Source: Maribacter stanieri
Lineage (GTDB): Bacteria; Bacteroidota; Bacteroidia; Flavobacteriales; Flavobacteriaceae
DNA length: 64,000 nucleotides
NCBI RefSeq assembly: GCF_900112245.1
Contig: NZ_FOYX01000001.1
Span: 359,856 to 423,855 of the forward strand
Direction: 5' to 3'
In this document: positions 25,886-34,387 of the stretch, one piece after another
Layout: the number at the start of each line of letters is the position of its first letter
How positions within the stretch are numbered: the first letter of the stretch is position 1
Position numbers and translations under genes: made by a program
Notes under the pieces: model-generated
What the model saw: the letters and a program-made list of their open reading frames with translations, nothing else
Databases searched by the model: none
Told to the model about the DNA's origin: nothing

Positions 25886-28303
25886 CTATTCGGACCTCAA
25901 CCCTTTTAAAGGTTGTAAAAGTGCTGCGCCTATAGATTGGTAGCTTATCGTAATAATGGCTATAGTCAACGCAATACCTGAAGCAACCAAAAATATGCCC
26001 CACCCAATGGTAATATGATATGCAAAATCTTGAAGCCAACGGTTCATTAAATACCAACCTATAGGAATTGCTATACAGATGGATATTAATATCAGCTTCA
26101 TAAAATCTAGCGTAAGTAATTGATAGATGCTTTTAAAAGGAGCACCTAGTACCAACCGTATACTGATTTCTTTTTTGCGTTGCTCTACCATAAAAGCAGA
26201 TAATGCGAAGAGCCCTAAACATGCTACTAAAATGGCGAAGAGGGCAAAACTGTTGAAAATTTTTCCCATGCGTTGCACATCATCATGCATACGTGTAAAC
26301 TCTTGGTCTAAAAAGTTATAATTGATAGCTTGGTTTGGCACATTTTTATTCCAAACTCCTGTTATACTTGCCAATGCTTCATTAATATTTCCTTTATTCA
26401 ACTTTATAGAAACGGCTCCGTTATCTTTTCCTATTACAAGCGATAATGAAGAAATATCTTCTTTTAAAGACTTAAAATGAAAATCATCTACAACACCTAT
26501 AATGGTAAATGCTTGTCCATTATTATCAAGCTCTTTTCCTATTGGATCGGCTAAGCCAAGCTCTTGCACCATTTTTGAATTTATTACGATGGAGTTAATG
26601 GAGTCTAAGGCAAATTTCTTTGAAAAGTCCCTTCCTGCATTTAGATTTAATCCTAAGGTTTTTATATAATCATAATCTACCCTCCAAATTTGAGCAGGTA
26701 TACCTCTACCTTCATTACCCTCATTTGCTTTCCTAAACGTATTACCATTTCTACTTGCACCATCTACCGGTAAATAATTGGTTACCGTAGCACTTTTTAC
26801 TTGAGGTAATGCTAACAGTTGCTCCTTAAAGGAATCCATGCGATTGCGTAAAACTCCTGCCCCTTCAAGTACAACAACTTGCTCTTTATCATATCCTAAT
26901 TCTTTTTTAAGGATATAGTCCATCTGCTGGTAAATAATCAACGTACCAATAATTAAAATGACCGATGTAGTAAATTGAAAAACAACTAATCCACTTCTAA
27001 GTTTGGCACTTTTGCCTCCTATGCTAAGACTGCCTTTTAATACATTAACCGGTTTGAAAGCCGATAAATAAAACGCAGGATATAACCCGGCAATAGCCCC
27101 AACCAATAATGATGTAATTAAAAGTACTGGTAAAAACCACCATGCAGACCACGGCATTGCTATTGTCTTAGCAGCAATAGTATTGAACGATGGTAGTAAT
27201 GCCCATGCCAGCAATACACCCAACACAAATGAAATGATACTGAACAAAACAGATTCTGTTAGAAATTGAGCAACAAGATTATGTTTAAAAGCACCTATAG
27301 TTTTTCTTAATCCTACTTCTTTAGCTCTATTGGCTGACTTTGCTGTTGATAGATTAATGAAGTTAATAACCGCCAACAATAACACAAACCCAGCAATTGC
27401 AGCAAATAACCATACAAAACGAATATCACCATGCTTCAACCCATCTGCCATCTTAATATCAGAATACAGATGAATATCGGTTATGGGTTGTAATTTGTAT
27501 TCTATAGTTCTAAGTACCTCTATAAAATCTGGCGCACGACCTCTATCTATTTGCGCAGGAATCACATAATCTTCAATAATAGAAAGCATTTTTTTCTCTA
27601 GTTCTTGAATATTTGTATGCTCATCGACCAATACATATGTAAAATAGTTCTGATTGGTCCAACTCATACGCGTATCTTCTATTGGAAGCAGAAAATCGAA
27701 ATTAAGGTGCGCGTTTTTTGGAACATCTTTCATGATACCCGTTACGGTATATGGCTTAGCCGAATCATCATCTAAAATAATGGTTTCGCCGATTGCTTTT
27801 CCATTTTTAAAATATTTGTCAGCCTTGGTTCTGGAGATGACTATGCTCTTAGGATTCGTTAGCGCTGTTGCCGTATTACCCTGCTCTAGTTGAATTTCTA
27901 AAATATCGAATGCCTCTTGATCGGCGAGTACAAAACCTTCTTCAAAATTATTCTGCACTTCGCCTTCTAAATGCATGGCGTGTTTACCTGCGCCAAATAT
28001 TTCAATGGTATTTACCTTGCCCGCTTTTAATATTTCTGGAAAATCGGCTTCTAATGCATCTGCCAAAGGCAATTGAAAATGGGTGCTTTTTACCTGCTCC
28101 CCATTAAACATGCCTTGCATGACTACCCTATAGATTTGATGTTTTTTCTCGTAATGTTGGTCATAGCTAACCTCATTTCTAATAAATAATGCAATTAATA
28201 AACAGGCAGCTATACCAACGGCAAAACCACCAATTTTAATGGTGGTAAAAAGCTTATCTTTTTTAATACTTCGCCATGCTATTTTAATGTGATTTTTAAA
28301 CAT
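25886..28303 (-). CDS. MacB-like ABC permease 2 (805 aa), altered second coupling motif
   Basis: The first coupling motif is KEVGLRK at 328-334. The second is KEISIRL at 711-717, losing both the glycine and the final lysine that the other nine keep. It also has the most divergent tail, LLQPLKGLRSE, where the others have ANPVKSLR[TS]E. The N terminus MFKNHIKIAWRSIKKDKLFT shares the RS[LI]KK feature with permease 5. The I-T-D-I-H-L-Y-S element is at about 274-281. The changes in the C-terminal half suggest altered ATPase contact or a non-pumping partner role for this half; this is inference. Confidence 0.92.
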   Translation of the reverse strand: MFKNHIKIAWRSIKKDKLFTTIKIGGFAVGIAACLLIALFIRNEVSYDQHYEKKHQIYRVVMQGMFNGEQVKSTHFQLPLADALEADFPEILKAGKVNTIEIFGAGKHAMHLEGEVQNNFEEGFVLADQEAFDILEIQLEQGNTATALTNPKSIVISRTKADKYFKNGKAIGETIILDDDSAKPYTVTGIMKDVPKNAHLNFDFLLPIEDTRMSWTNQNYFTYVLVDEHTNIQELEKKMLSIIEDYVIPAQIDRGRAPDFIEVLRTIEYKLQPITDIHLYSDIKMADGLKHGDIRFVWLFAAIAGFVLLLAVINFINLSTAKSANRAKEVGLRKTIGAFKHNLVAQFLTESVLFSIISFVLGVLLAWALLPSFNTIAAKTIAMPWSAWWFLPVLLITSLLVGAIAGLYPAFYLSAFKPVNVLKGSLSIGGKSAKLRSGLVVFQFTTSVILIIGTLIIYQQMDYILKKELGYDKEQVVVLEGAGVLRNRMDSFKEQLLALPQVKSATVTNYLPVDGASRNGNTFRKANEGNEGRGIPAQIWRVDYDYIKTLGLNLNAGRDFSKKFALDSINSIVINSKMVQELGLADPIGKELDNNGQAFTIIGVVDDFHFKSLKEDISSLSLVIGKDNGAVSIKLNKGNINEALASITGVWNKNVPNQAINYNFLDQEFTRMHDDVQRMGKIFNSFALFAILVACLGLFALSAFMVEQRKKEISIRLVLGAPFKSIYQLLTLDFMKLILISICIAIPIGWYLMNRWLQDFAYHITIGWGIFLVASGIALTIAIITISYQSIGAALLQPLKGLRSE

Positions 28304-28320
28304 GATTCTCGTTTTTTGAT
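28304..28320 (-). promoter_or_regulatory. Conserved leader before permease start codons (example)
   Basis: The minus strand reads ATCAAAAAACGAGAATC directly before the ATG. Near-identical leaders precede the starts at 20745, 23368, 25805 and 30708. A second class, AAAAACACTCATC, precedes the starts at 13401 and 18242, with a variant at 15816. The leader is purine- and A-rich, as expected of an initiation region in Bacteroidota, where Shine-Dalgarno sequences are weak. Its conservation means the duplication units included the leader. Confidence 0.6.
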
Positions 28321-28359
28321 GATTGATGATGCGGTGAAATTCACCTAATATTTTTTACT

Positions 28360-30708
28360 TCATTCTGTACGTAAACTTTTTACAGGGTTTGCTCTAGCTG
28401 CTTTTAAAGCTTGAAAACTTATGGTTAATAATGCAATTGCAATTGCAATTGTACCTGCTATAATAAAAGCCCAAGCGTTTATAGAAATTCTATATGCATA
28501 ACCTTCTAGCCAATTTTGCATAAGTAACCATGCAATTGGACAGGCAATTACTATTGCGATAATGACCAACTTCATAAAATCTTTTGACAATAAGCCTACG
28601 ATACCAGCAATACTTGACCCCAAAACTTTTCGGACTCCAATTTCTTTTCTACGTTGATCTGCAGTAAACGCAGATAACCCAAACAACCCTAAACAGGAAA
28701 TAATAATTGCAAGTAATGCAAAGATTTGAGAAAGGCTTCCTATTAGTTTTTCGCTTTTAAATTTGGCGTTGTACGTATCGTCCACAAATTCATATTCAAA
28801 AGGAAATGCCGGATTGTGTTTTTTCAACACTGTTTCCATAGTTGACAATGCTGTTGCGGTTGCTATACCTTCCTTCGCTTTTACATATAAAAAACGTGCT
28901 TCATCATGATAGTTGAAAAATATCACCGGATCACTAGAGCCATACATATCGTCATATAAATAGTCTTTAACGACACCGATTACGGCATAATCGTTCTCAA
29001 TTGTTTTACCAACTGCGCTACCTGCACCCATTAGTTTTGCAAAAGACTCACTTACTATTAAACTAGTACTGTCTTTTAATGGATTATCACTAAACCCTCT
29101 ACCTTCTAGAATTGTCATCCCAGTAGTTTTAAAAAAATCAGCACTTATATATCGTGTAGAAACTAACACATCTTCTGTATCAACTCCACCCTGCCATTCT
29201 AAACCAGATGTATTATTCCCGCCAGATAGAATATCTGAATTATTAAGCCCAATGCTCTCTAGCATACCAGATGCCTTCATATCTTGTGCTATAGGATTGA
29301 AGTTCTTTATGATATCTCCCCTTACAGGTATCTTAACCAAGTTTTCTTTGTCGTACCCTAAATCTCTTCCTTTAACATGTTGAACTTGTTGATACACAAT
29401 AATGGTACTAATAATAAAGACAATGGAAACCACAAACTGGGTAGCCACCAATCCTTTTCTGATAAATGGGGCACTACCTTTTGATATTCGCGAACCCTTT
29501 AATACATCTACCGGTTTAAAAGAAGACAGATAGAACGCCGGATACCACCCTGCAACTAATCCACAAACTAAAGTTATGCCTACTAAAGTCAAGATATGCA
29601 CCGGACTTCCTAAACTTAAATCTAACTGTTTATCAATTAAGGTATTAAACTGCGGAATAAGAAGTTTTAGCAATACTATGCTCAATGCTGCCGATAATGT
29701 TGCAGTAATCACTGCTTCTGCCATAAACTGAGATATGAGTCCTTTTCTACCTGAACCCAATACCTTTCGCACCCCAACTTCATTAGCTCTCTTTTCGCTT
29801 CGTGCAGTAGCTAAATTCATGAAATTGACACAGGCTATCAATAGTATAATAATTGCTATAAGACTGAAAAGACGTACATATATAATTTGTCCTCCAACAT
29901 TTTTTCCTCCTTCAAAATTTGATTTTAGATGCCAATCTTTCATTGGATGAAGAAAGGCGTACGCGTCATCCTCTTCGGTTTTTATAGGTAGTATTGCCTT
30001 TACCTTTTGGTTGACTATATCGAAATTTGCTTCGGGAGCAAGTTCAACAAACGTATCGGAAAAATTAGCACCATACTCTAGCATCCAATTTTTACCAACA
30101 GCGAATCTTTCAAAAGGTGCAACCCAGTCAAAACTATAGGTTACATTGCTTGGCAAATCTTCAAAAACTCCAGAGATAGTATAATTAGTATCATTATTAA
30201 CCCTAAGAACTTTACCAACAACCGAGCTATTTTCACCATATAGTTGCGTAGCTGTTTGTTTTGATATTATAATTGCATCAACCTCATTAAAAGCAGTTTC
30301 TAAATTACCTTCCACAAAAGAAAGACTGAACATGCTCAAAAAATCAGGGTCTGCATACTTACCTTTTTTATTGATAGATTTATCATCTACCTGCAACAGT
30401 AAATCATCTCTTTTGGTTCTAGCTGCACCAACAATACCTGGTACTTCCGTTTTTAAAGCTTCTGCTAAAGGACCGGGAGTTGCTTGAAAAAAAGTTCGCC
30501 ATTCACCATCATACTGCTGATTAGTTGGTACATAATAAATTACATCTTGCTTTGCGAAATTTTCGTCATAACCTACCTCATCTTCTACCCAAAGTAAAAT
30601 CATAGCGGCACAAGTTATACCTATTGCCAGACCAAAAATATTGAGCATACTATACCCTTTATTTTTCCAGAGGTTTCGCCAAGCGATTTTGATGTAGTTC
30701 TTAAACAT
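28360..30708 (-). CDS. MacB-like ABC permease 1 (782 aa)
   Basis: The shortest permease and the first after the canonical ATPase. Coupling motifs are NEVGVRK at 309-315 (Asn for the usual Lys) and KEIGVRK at 688-694. The MKDWHLKSNFEGGKNVGG stretch before membrane segment 2 places it with permease 6. Segment 1 (about 22-42) ends in an acidic VEDEVGYDEN. The start MFKNYIKIAWRNLWKNKGYS lies in the AAAACGAG leader class. The gap to the upstream ATPase is 103 bases and contains only GGTTTGTTGGCTGACT-type simple sequence. Confidence 0.92.
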   Translation of the reverse strand: MFKNYIKIAWRNLWKNKGYSMLNIFGLAIGITCAAMILLWVEDEVGYDENFAKQDVIYYVPTNQQYDGEWRTFFQATPGPLAEALKTEVPGIVGAARTKRDDLLLQVDDKSINKKGKYADPDFLSMFSLSFVEGNLETAFNEVDAIIISKQTATQLYGENSSVVGKVLRVNNDTNYTISGVFEDLPSNVTYSFDWVAPFERFAVGKNWMLEYGANFSDTFVELAPEANFDIVNQKVKAILPIKTEEDDAYAFLHPMKDWHLKSNFEGGKNVGGQIIYVRLFSLIAIIILLIACVNFMNLATARSEKRANEVGVRKVLGSGRKGLISQFMAEAVITATLSAALSIVLLKLLIPQFNTLIDKQLDLSLGSPVHILTLVGITLVCGLVAGWYPAFYLSSFKPVDVLKGSRISKGSAPFIRKGLVATQFVVSIVFIISTIIVYQQVQHVKGRDLGYDKENLVKIPVRGDIIKNFNPIAQDMKASGMLESIGLNNSDILSGGNNTSGLEWQGGVDTEDVLVSTRYISADFFKTTGMTILEGRGFSDNPLKDSTSLIVSESFAKLMGAGSAVGKTIENDYAVIGVVKDYLYDDMYGSSDPVIFFNYHDEARFLYVKAKEGIATATALSTMETVLKKHNPAFPFEYEFVDDTYNAKFKSEKLIGSLSQIFALLAIIISCLGLFGLSAFTADQRRKEIGVRKVLGSSIAGIVGLLSKDFMKLVIIAIVIACPIAWLLMQNWLEGYAYRISINAWAFIIAGTIAIAIALLTISFQALKAARANPVKSLRTE

Positions 30709-30811
30709 GATACTCGTTTTTTGACTGATTAATTATGTATCCTTGATTAAGGGATAAGTTGGTTGGTTTGGTTTGTTGGCTGACTAATTGTTGATTGATG
30801 AATAAACTCCC

Positions 30812-31507
30812 TTACATCATGGCTCCAATTGCCCTGTTTTGACTTTCGGTAACAATTTGACCATCGAATAGATTTACAACTCTGTGTGCGTAGTGCGAAT
30901 CTCTATCTGAGTGTGTAACCATTACTATAGTGGTTCCTTCTTGGTTCAACTCCGTTAATAAATTCATTACTTCAATTCCGTTTTTAGAATCTAGGTTACC
31001 CGTTGGCTCATCGGCTAAAATTAACTTCGGATTTGTTACAACCGCTCTAGAAATGGCAACACGTTGCTGCTGACCACCTGATAACTGTTGTGGAAAATGC
31101 TTTTCTCTATGTGCTATTTTCATACGCTCTAGCACCTTCATAACTTTTTCTTTGCGTTCTGCCTTACCCATTTTTAAATAAATTAAAGGCAATTCAACAT
31201 TTTCATATACCGTTAGTTCATCTATAAGATTAAAGCTTTGAAAAACGAAACCTAAATTACCCTTACGTAACTGGGTACGTTGGCTTTCTTTTAAACCACC
31301 CACTTCATTACCGGCAAAATTGTAGCTGCCATCTGTAGGATTATCTAGCATGCCTATGATATTCAGTAAGGTAGATTTACCACAACCTGAAGGTCCCATA
31401 ATTGCTACAAACTCACCATCTTCCACTTTTAGGTTGACATTGTTCAACGCCAAGGTTTCTACTTCTTCTGTTCTAAAACTTTTTTTAAGATTCGTAATGG
31501 TTATCAT
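30812..31507 (-). CDS. ABC transporter ATPase, LolD/MacB type (first ATPase of the array)
   Basis: A 231-residue nucleotide-binding subunit. All motifs are canonical: Walker A GPSGCGKST at 38-46, Q-loop Q90, signature LSGGQQQRV at 142-150, Walker B LILADE at 162-167 and H-loop H199. The C-terminal extension beyond about 215 (TESQNRAIGAMM) is short. It lies directly between the adaptor gene and the permease series, the usual MacAB-TolC order with ATPase and permease split in two. Its sequence similarity to the second ATPase (5397) is limited outside the motifs. It is probably the general energiser for several permeases; that sharing is inferred from there being only two ATPases for ten permeases. 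Confidence 0.94.
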   Translation of the reverse strand: MITITNLKKSFRTEEVETLALNNVNLKVEDGEFVAIMGPSGCGKSTLLNIIGMLDNPTDGSYNFAGNEVGGLKESQRTQLRKGNLGFVFQSFNLIDELTVYENVELPLIYLKMGKAERKEKVMKVLERMKIAHREKHFPQQLSGGQQQRVAISRAVVTNPKLILADEPTGNLDSKNGIEVMNLLTELNQEGTTIVMVTHSDRDSHYAHRVVNLFDGQIVTESQNRAIGAMM

Positions 31508-31571
31508 TTTCGATTGATTTTAATTGTTATGTAAAAGACAGCGCTACACCGCCCTATGTGACAGTTTATTT

Positions 31572-32822
31572 CTATTTTAATACGATTCTTTCAGCTTCCC
31601 CGAAATTATCATAGTTACTTGTTATTACCTTTTCACCAGATTCCAAACCTTCTAAAACTTCATAGTATCTGGAATTCTGCTTTCCTATTCTTATATTTCT
31701 TTTAATAGCTTCTCCACCATCCGTGTTCACCACGAAAATCCATTGTCCGCCAGTACTTTGAAAGAAGCTTCCTTTTGGTAATAAAAGTGCATCGTTAGAT
31801 TCTCCTAATTGTAATTTAATGTTGTAGCTCTGACCTGATCTAATAGTTTCTGGTTTGTTATCGGTAAAAACTAAGTCCACCTTAAATCTCCCGTTTCTAA
31901 CTTCAGGATAAACCTTTCTTAATCTTAATGGAAACTCAGCTCCGTTACGTTCTAAAACAGCTACTAAATCTCTTTTTACACGATCAATATAATGCTCGTC
32001 AATATCCGCTTCAATTTTATAATCGGTCAAAACATTTATTTGACCTATACGCTGACCTTGTGCAATACTTTGCCCGATTTCAGCATCTAAAAATCCTAAT
32101 TGACCATCTGCAGGAGCACGTACATTTAAGTGATCTAGTCTTTGGTATACCATACCTAAGGTCTTTTGCATACGGTCTAAATCTGTATCCAAACCTTTTA
32201 ATGAGGTTGAACGCAACTCATCATCTTGTACGGTTTGCACTTTTATAATCTCATATTGCTTTTGAGACAATTCATAGTTTTCCTTTGATAATTGAAAAGC
32301 TTCCCTAGAAATTAATTCTTCATCAAACAACGCTTTATTTTGCTCATAATTTCTCTTCAATCGTTGCAAATCTGTACTTGCGGTTGCCAATGATTTTCTA
32401 CCTTCAACTTGTCTTGAATCGAAATTTAATTTTGTTGATCGCAAATCATTTTGCTTCAATGCCAAATTACTTTCGCTTGCTAAAATCTGCTCGTACAAAT
32501 TCATGTTTTCCAGCTTAAGGATGATATCTCCCTTTTTTACCATGGCACCTTCTTCAATAAGTTTTTCACTTACCCTACCTCCTTCATAAGCATCCATATA
32601 TATTGTGGCTATTGGTGCTACATTACCATTTATAGTAATGTAATCGTCAAATTTCCCAGCGGAAACCTCAGCTATTGACAGCTTGTCTTTTTCTGTTCTA
32701 AAGGTTGAAACAGAACTAGCAAACAACAATTGATACCCCACAAATAGTAGTAAAACCCCCAATGCGATGTAACCGTAATGTTTCGGTTTAAGACCTTTTT
32801 TCTTTTCTAATTTTATATCCAT
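31572..32822 (-). CDS. HlyD/MacA-type periplasmic adaptor
   Basis: A 416-residue membrane-fusion protein that links inner-membrane permeases to the TolC channel. It has one N-terminal membrane anchor at about 17-35 and no lipobox. The first half of the barrel-sandwich (lipoyl-like) fold is near 85-115 (EGGRVSEKLIEEGAMVKKGD), followed by a long alpha-helical hairpin (about 116-225) rich in Leu, Gln and Lys. The returning lipoyl half is at about 232-262 (NVRAPADGQLGFL), and then come beta-barrel and membrane-proximal domains. It is the only adaptor in the array, so it must serve all permeases if they are all tripartite. It follows the tolC gene by 17 bases. Confidence 0.93.
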   Translation of the reverse strand: MDIKLEKKKGLKPKHYGYIALGVLLLFVGYQLLFASSVSTFRTEKDKLSIAEVSAGKFDDYITINGNVAPIATIYMDAYEGGRVSEKLIEEGAMVKKGDIILKLENMNLYEQILASESNLALKQNDLRSTKLNFDSRQVEGRKSLATASTDLQRLKRNYEQNKALFDEELISREAFQLSKENYELSQKQYEIIKVQTVQDDELRSTSLKGLDTDLDRMQKTLGMVYQRLDHLNVRAPADGQLGFLDAEIGQSIAQGQRIGQINVLTDYKIEADIDEHYIDRVKRDLVAVLERNGAEFPLRLRKVYPEVRNGRFKVDLVFTDNKPETIRSGQSYNIKLQLGESNDALLLPKGSFFQSTGGQWIFVVNTDGGEAIKRNIRIGKQNSRYYEVLEGLESGEKVITSNYDNFGEAERIVLK

Positions 32823-32839
32823 CTTTCGTGTAAATCTTT

Positions 32840-34186
32840 CTAGTTTATATTAAATACTGGCAATCCTCTGTAAAAATCTAATGTACTTTTATTTATTTCT
32901 GCACGAAGTTTTACCTGTAAATTTTCATTTTGTGCACTGGCGTATAAATTCTTGGCTGTAAAAAGTTCTAAGGCATTTATCAATCCTTTTTCATATCGTT
33001 TTTGAGCAATAGTAAAAGCTAGATTTTGAGCTTCCATTTTCTGGTTACTCTGTACCAACTCTACCTCAAGTGAGTTATAGTCTTGTACCAATTGCTGTAT
33101 TGCTTGAAACAATTCTTGCTCTTGTGTCTTTAGGTTATTCTCTGCACGAAGCTTTTCTATTTTAGATTGTTTTACCCTAGATCTTGCAGACCACCCGTTA
33201 CTAATAGGTACATTTAAATTTACACCTATATATTGTGAAGTATTGTCTCTAAACTGCTCTCTAAATGGTAACGTATTACCTAAGGTATCTCTTGTGGTTT
33301 CAAAATAACCTGTACCTATACCAGCAAAAAATGATAAAGAAGGATATAGCCTACCTCTTGATACTGCCACTTGTTTTTTAGCCGCTTTTGCTCTAAACTC
33401 CTGTGCTTTTATCATTGGCAAAAACGCTCTTGCTTCTGTATAAATAGAATCAGATTTCATTTCTTCACTTTCAAAATTAGATACTTCTTCTTGCAGGTCT
33501 TTTTGAATTGCTATTTCTGATGTATTCTCTAAATTCATTTCTTGAATTAAGGTCAGCTTTGCAGAAGCCAATTGATTATTGCTTTGCGTTACGTTCAATT
33601 TATCTGTCAATAACAAAGATTCTGCCTCATATAAATCTGCTCCCGCTTTTAAACCCAATTCTACTTGCTTCTCTACCAAGTTATAGTTGGATTGCGATAC
33701 AATTAATTGCTCTTTAGATATTTCTACTAATCCTTCAAAAAATTGGATATCATAAAAAGCTTGCATTACCCTAAATGCCAAAAGATATTTTTGTTGCAAC
33801 ACTTCCTCTTGGGTTGCTTTAAATAAAAATTTTGATGCTTTTATCGAATTGATTTTTTGAAATCCCTGAAACAGATCAATCGAAGATTCTAAAGAATAGT
33901 TATTAGAATAAAAGTCTTGATTTACAAACGTTCCCGTATTAGGATCTTCTGCTCTACCGTAGCTAATTAAATAACTAGAAGATGCATTTACAGATGGCAA
34001 CAGGTTACGAACAGATTGTCTATATGTCTCTCTATTACCCTTATTAGTATATTCGAAGTCGTTTAACTGTAAATTATGTTCTAAAGCATAAGTGACGCAC
34101 TCATCTAATGTCCAAGTTTCTTGTGCAATAATAGATCCCCAAATGGAGCATATTAAAAATGTCGCTATTTTAAATTTTTGATTCAT
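32840..34186 (-). CDS. TolC-family outer-membrane efflux channel
   Basis: A 448-residue outer-membrane factor. A signal peptide is evident (hydrophobic about 6-20, probable cleavage after IIAQ near residue 22). The mature part has the two OEP repeats: long helical stretches rich in Gln, Leu and Glu around 120-250 and 320-440, with the strand parts carrying SSYLISYGRAED and FFAGIGTGYF. It forms the trimeric exit duct for the adaptor encoded next. It is the first gene of the minus-strand array and has a sigma54-like promoter with an activator site directly upstream, so it probably heads the transcript. Confidence 0.93.
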   Translation of the reverse strand: MNQKFKIATFLICSIWGSIIAQETWTLDECVTYALEHNLQLNDFEYTNKGNRETYRQSVRNLLPSVNASSSYLISYGRAEDPNTGTFVNQDFYSNNYSLESSIDLFQGFQKINSIKASKFLFKATQEEVLQQKYLLAFRVMQAFYDIQFFEGLVEISKEQLIVSQSNYNLVEKQVELGLKAGADLYEAESLLLTDKLNVTQSNNQLASAKLTLIQEMNLENTSEIAIQKDLQEEVSNFESEEMKSDSIYTEARAFLPMIKAQEFRAKAAKKQVAVSRGRLYPSLSFFAGIGTGYFETTRDTLGNTLPFREQFRDNTSQYIGVNLNVPISNGWSARSRVKQSKIEKLRAENNLKTQEQELFQAIQQLVQDYNSLEVELVQSNQKMEAQNLAFTIAQKRYEKGLINALELFTAKNLYASAQNENLQVKLRAEINKSTLDFYRGLPVFNIN

Positions 34187-34210
34187 TTCTTAATTGGTAT
34201 GCCATTCTCT

Positions 34211-34227
34211 ATACTATATGCGTGCCA
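34211..34227 (-). promoter_or_regulatory. Candidate sigma54 promoter before the TolC gene
   Basis: The minus strand reads TGGCACG at 34227-34221, an exact -24 element, then CATA, then TAGTA where TTGCA is expected (-12). The GG and the -12 G are in phase; the final C is T. The predicted start lies about 15 bases before the tolC ATG at 34186. The divergently encoded protein (34388) is a sigma54 activator, which makes the assignment coherent. Confidence 0.6.
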
Positions 34228-34286
34228 CAACTTTAATTTATTGATTTACAGTATTTTATATATTATAAAAATTATTTTTAATAGCA

Positions 34287-34333
34287 TCAGTGTAAAAATG
34301 TTGTACAGATAATGTCAAATATTTTTACACTGA
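34287..34333. promoter_or_regulatory. 13-bp inverted repeat, candidate activator binding site
   Basis: TCAGTGTAAAAAT at 34287-34299 and its exact complement ATTTTTACACTGA at 34321-34333 are separated by 21 bases. The site lies roughly 85-135 bases upstream of the predicted tolC transcript start, the usual place for a sigma54 enhancer. It is also 55-100 bases before the activator gene itself, so it could serve autoregulation. A half-site with extended similarity recurs at 20861. Confidence 0.65.
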
Positions 34334-34387
34334 CATGAAAATACGAACTTCTCTATGTAGATTTAGAAGAGTTAATAGAATGTTGCC

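Noticed and set aside
5397..34186. Lantibiotic or natural-product gene cluster
   Set aside because: There are no biosynthetic, modification or precursor peptide genes; all genes are transport components plus a two-component pair.
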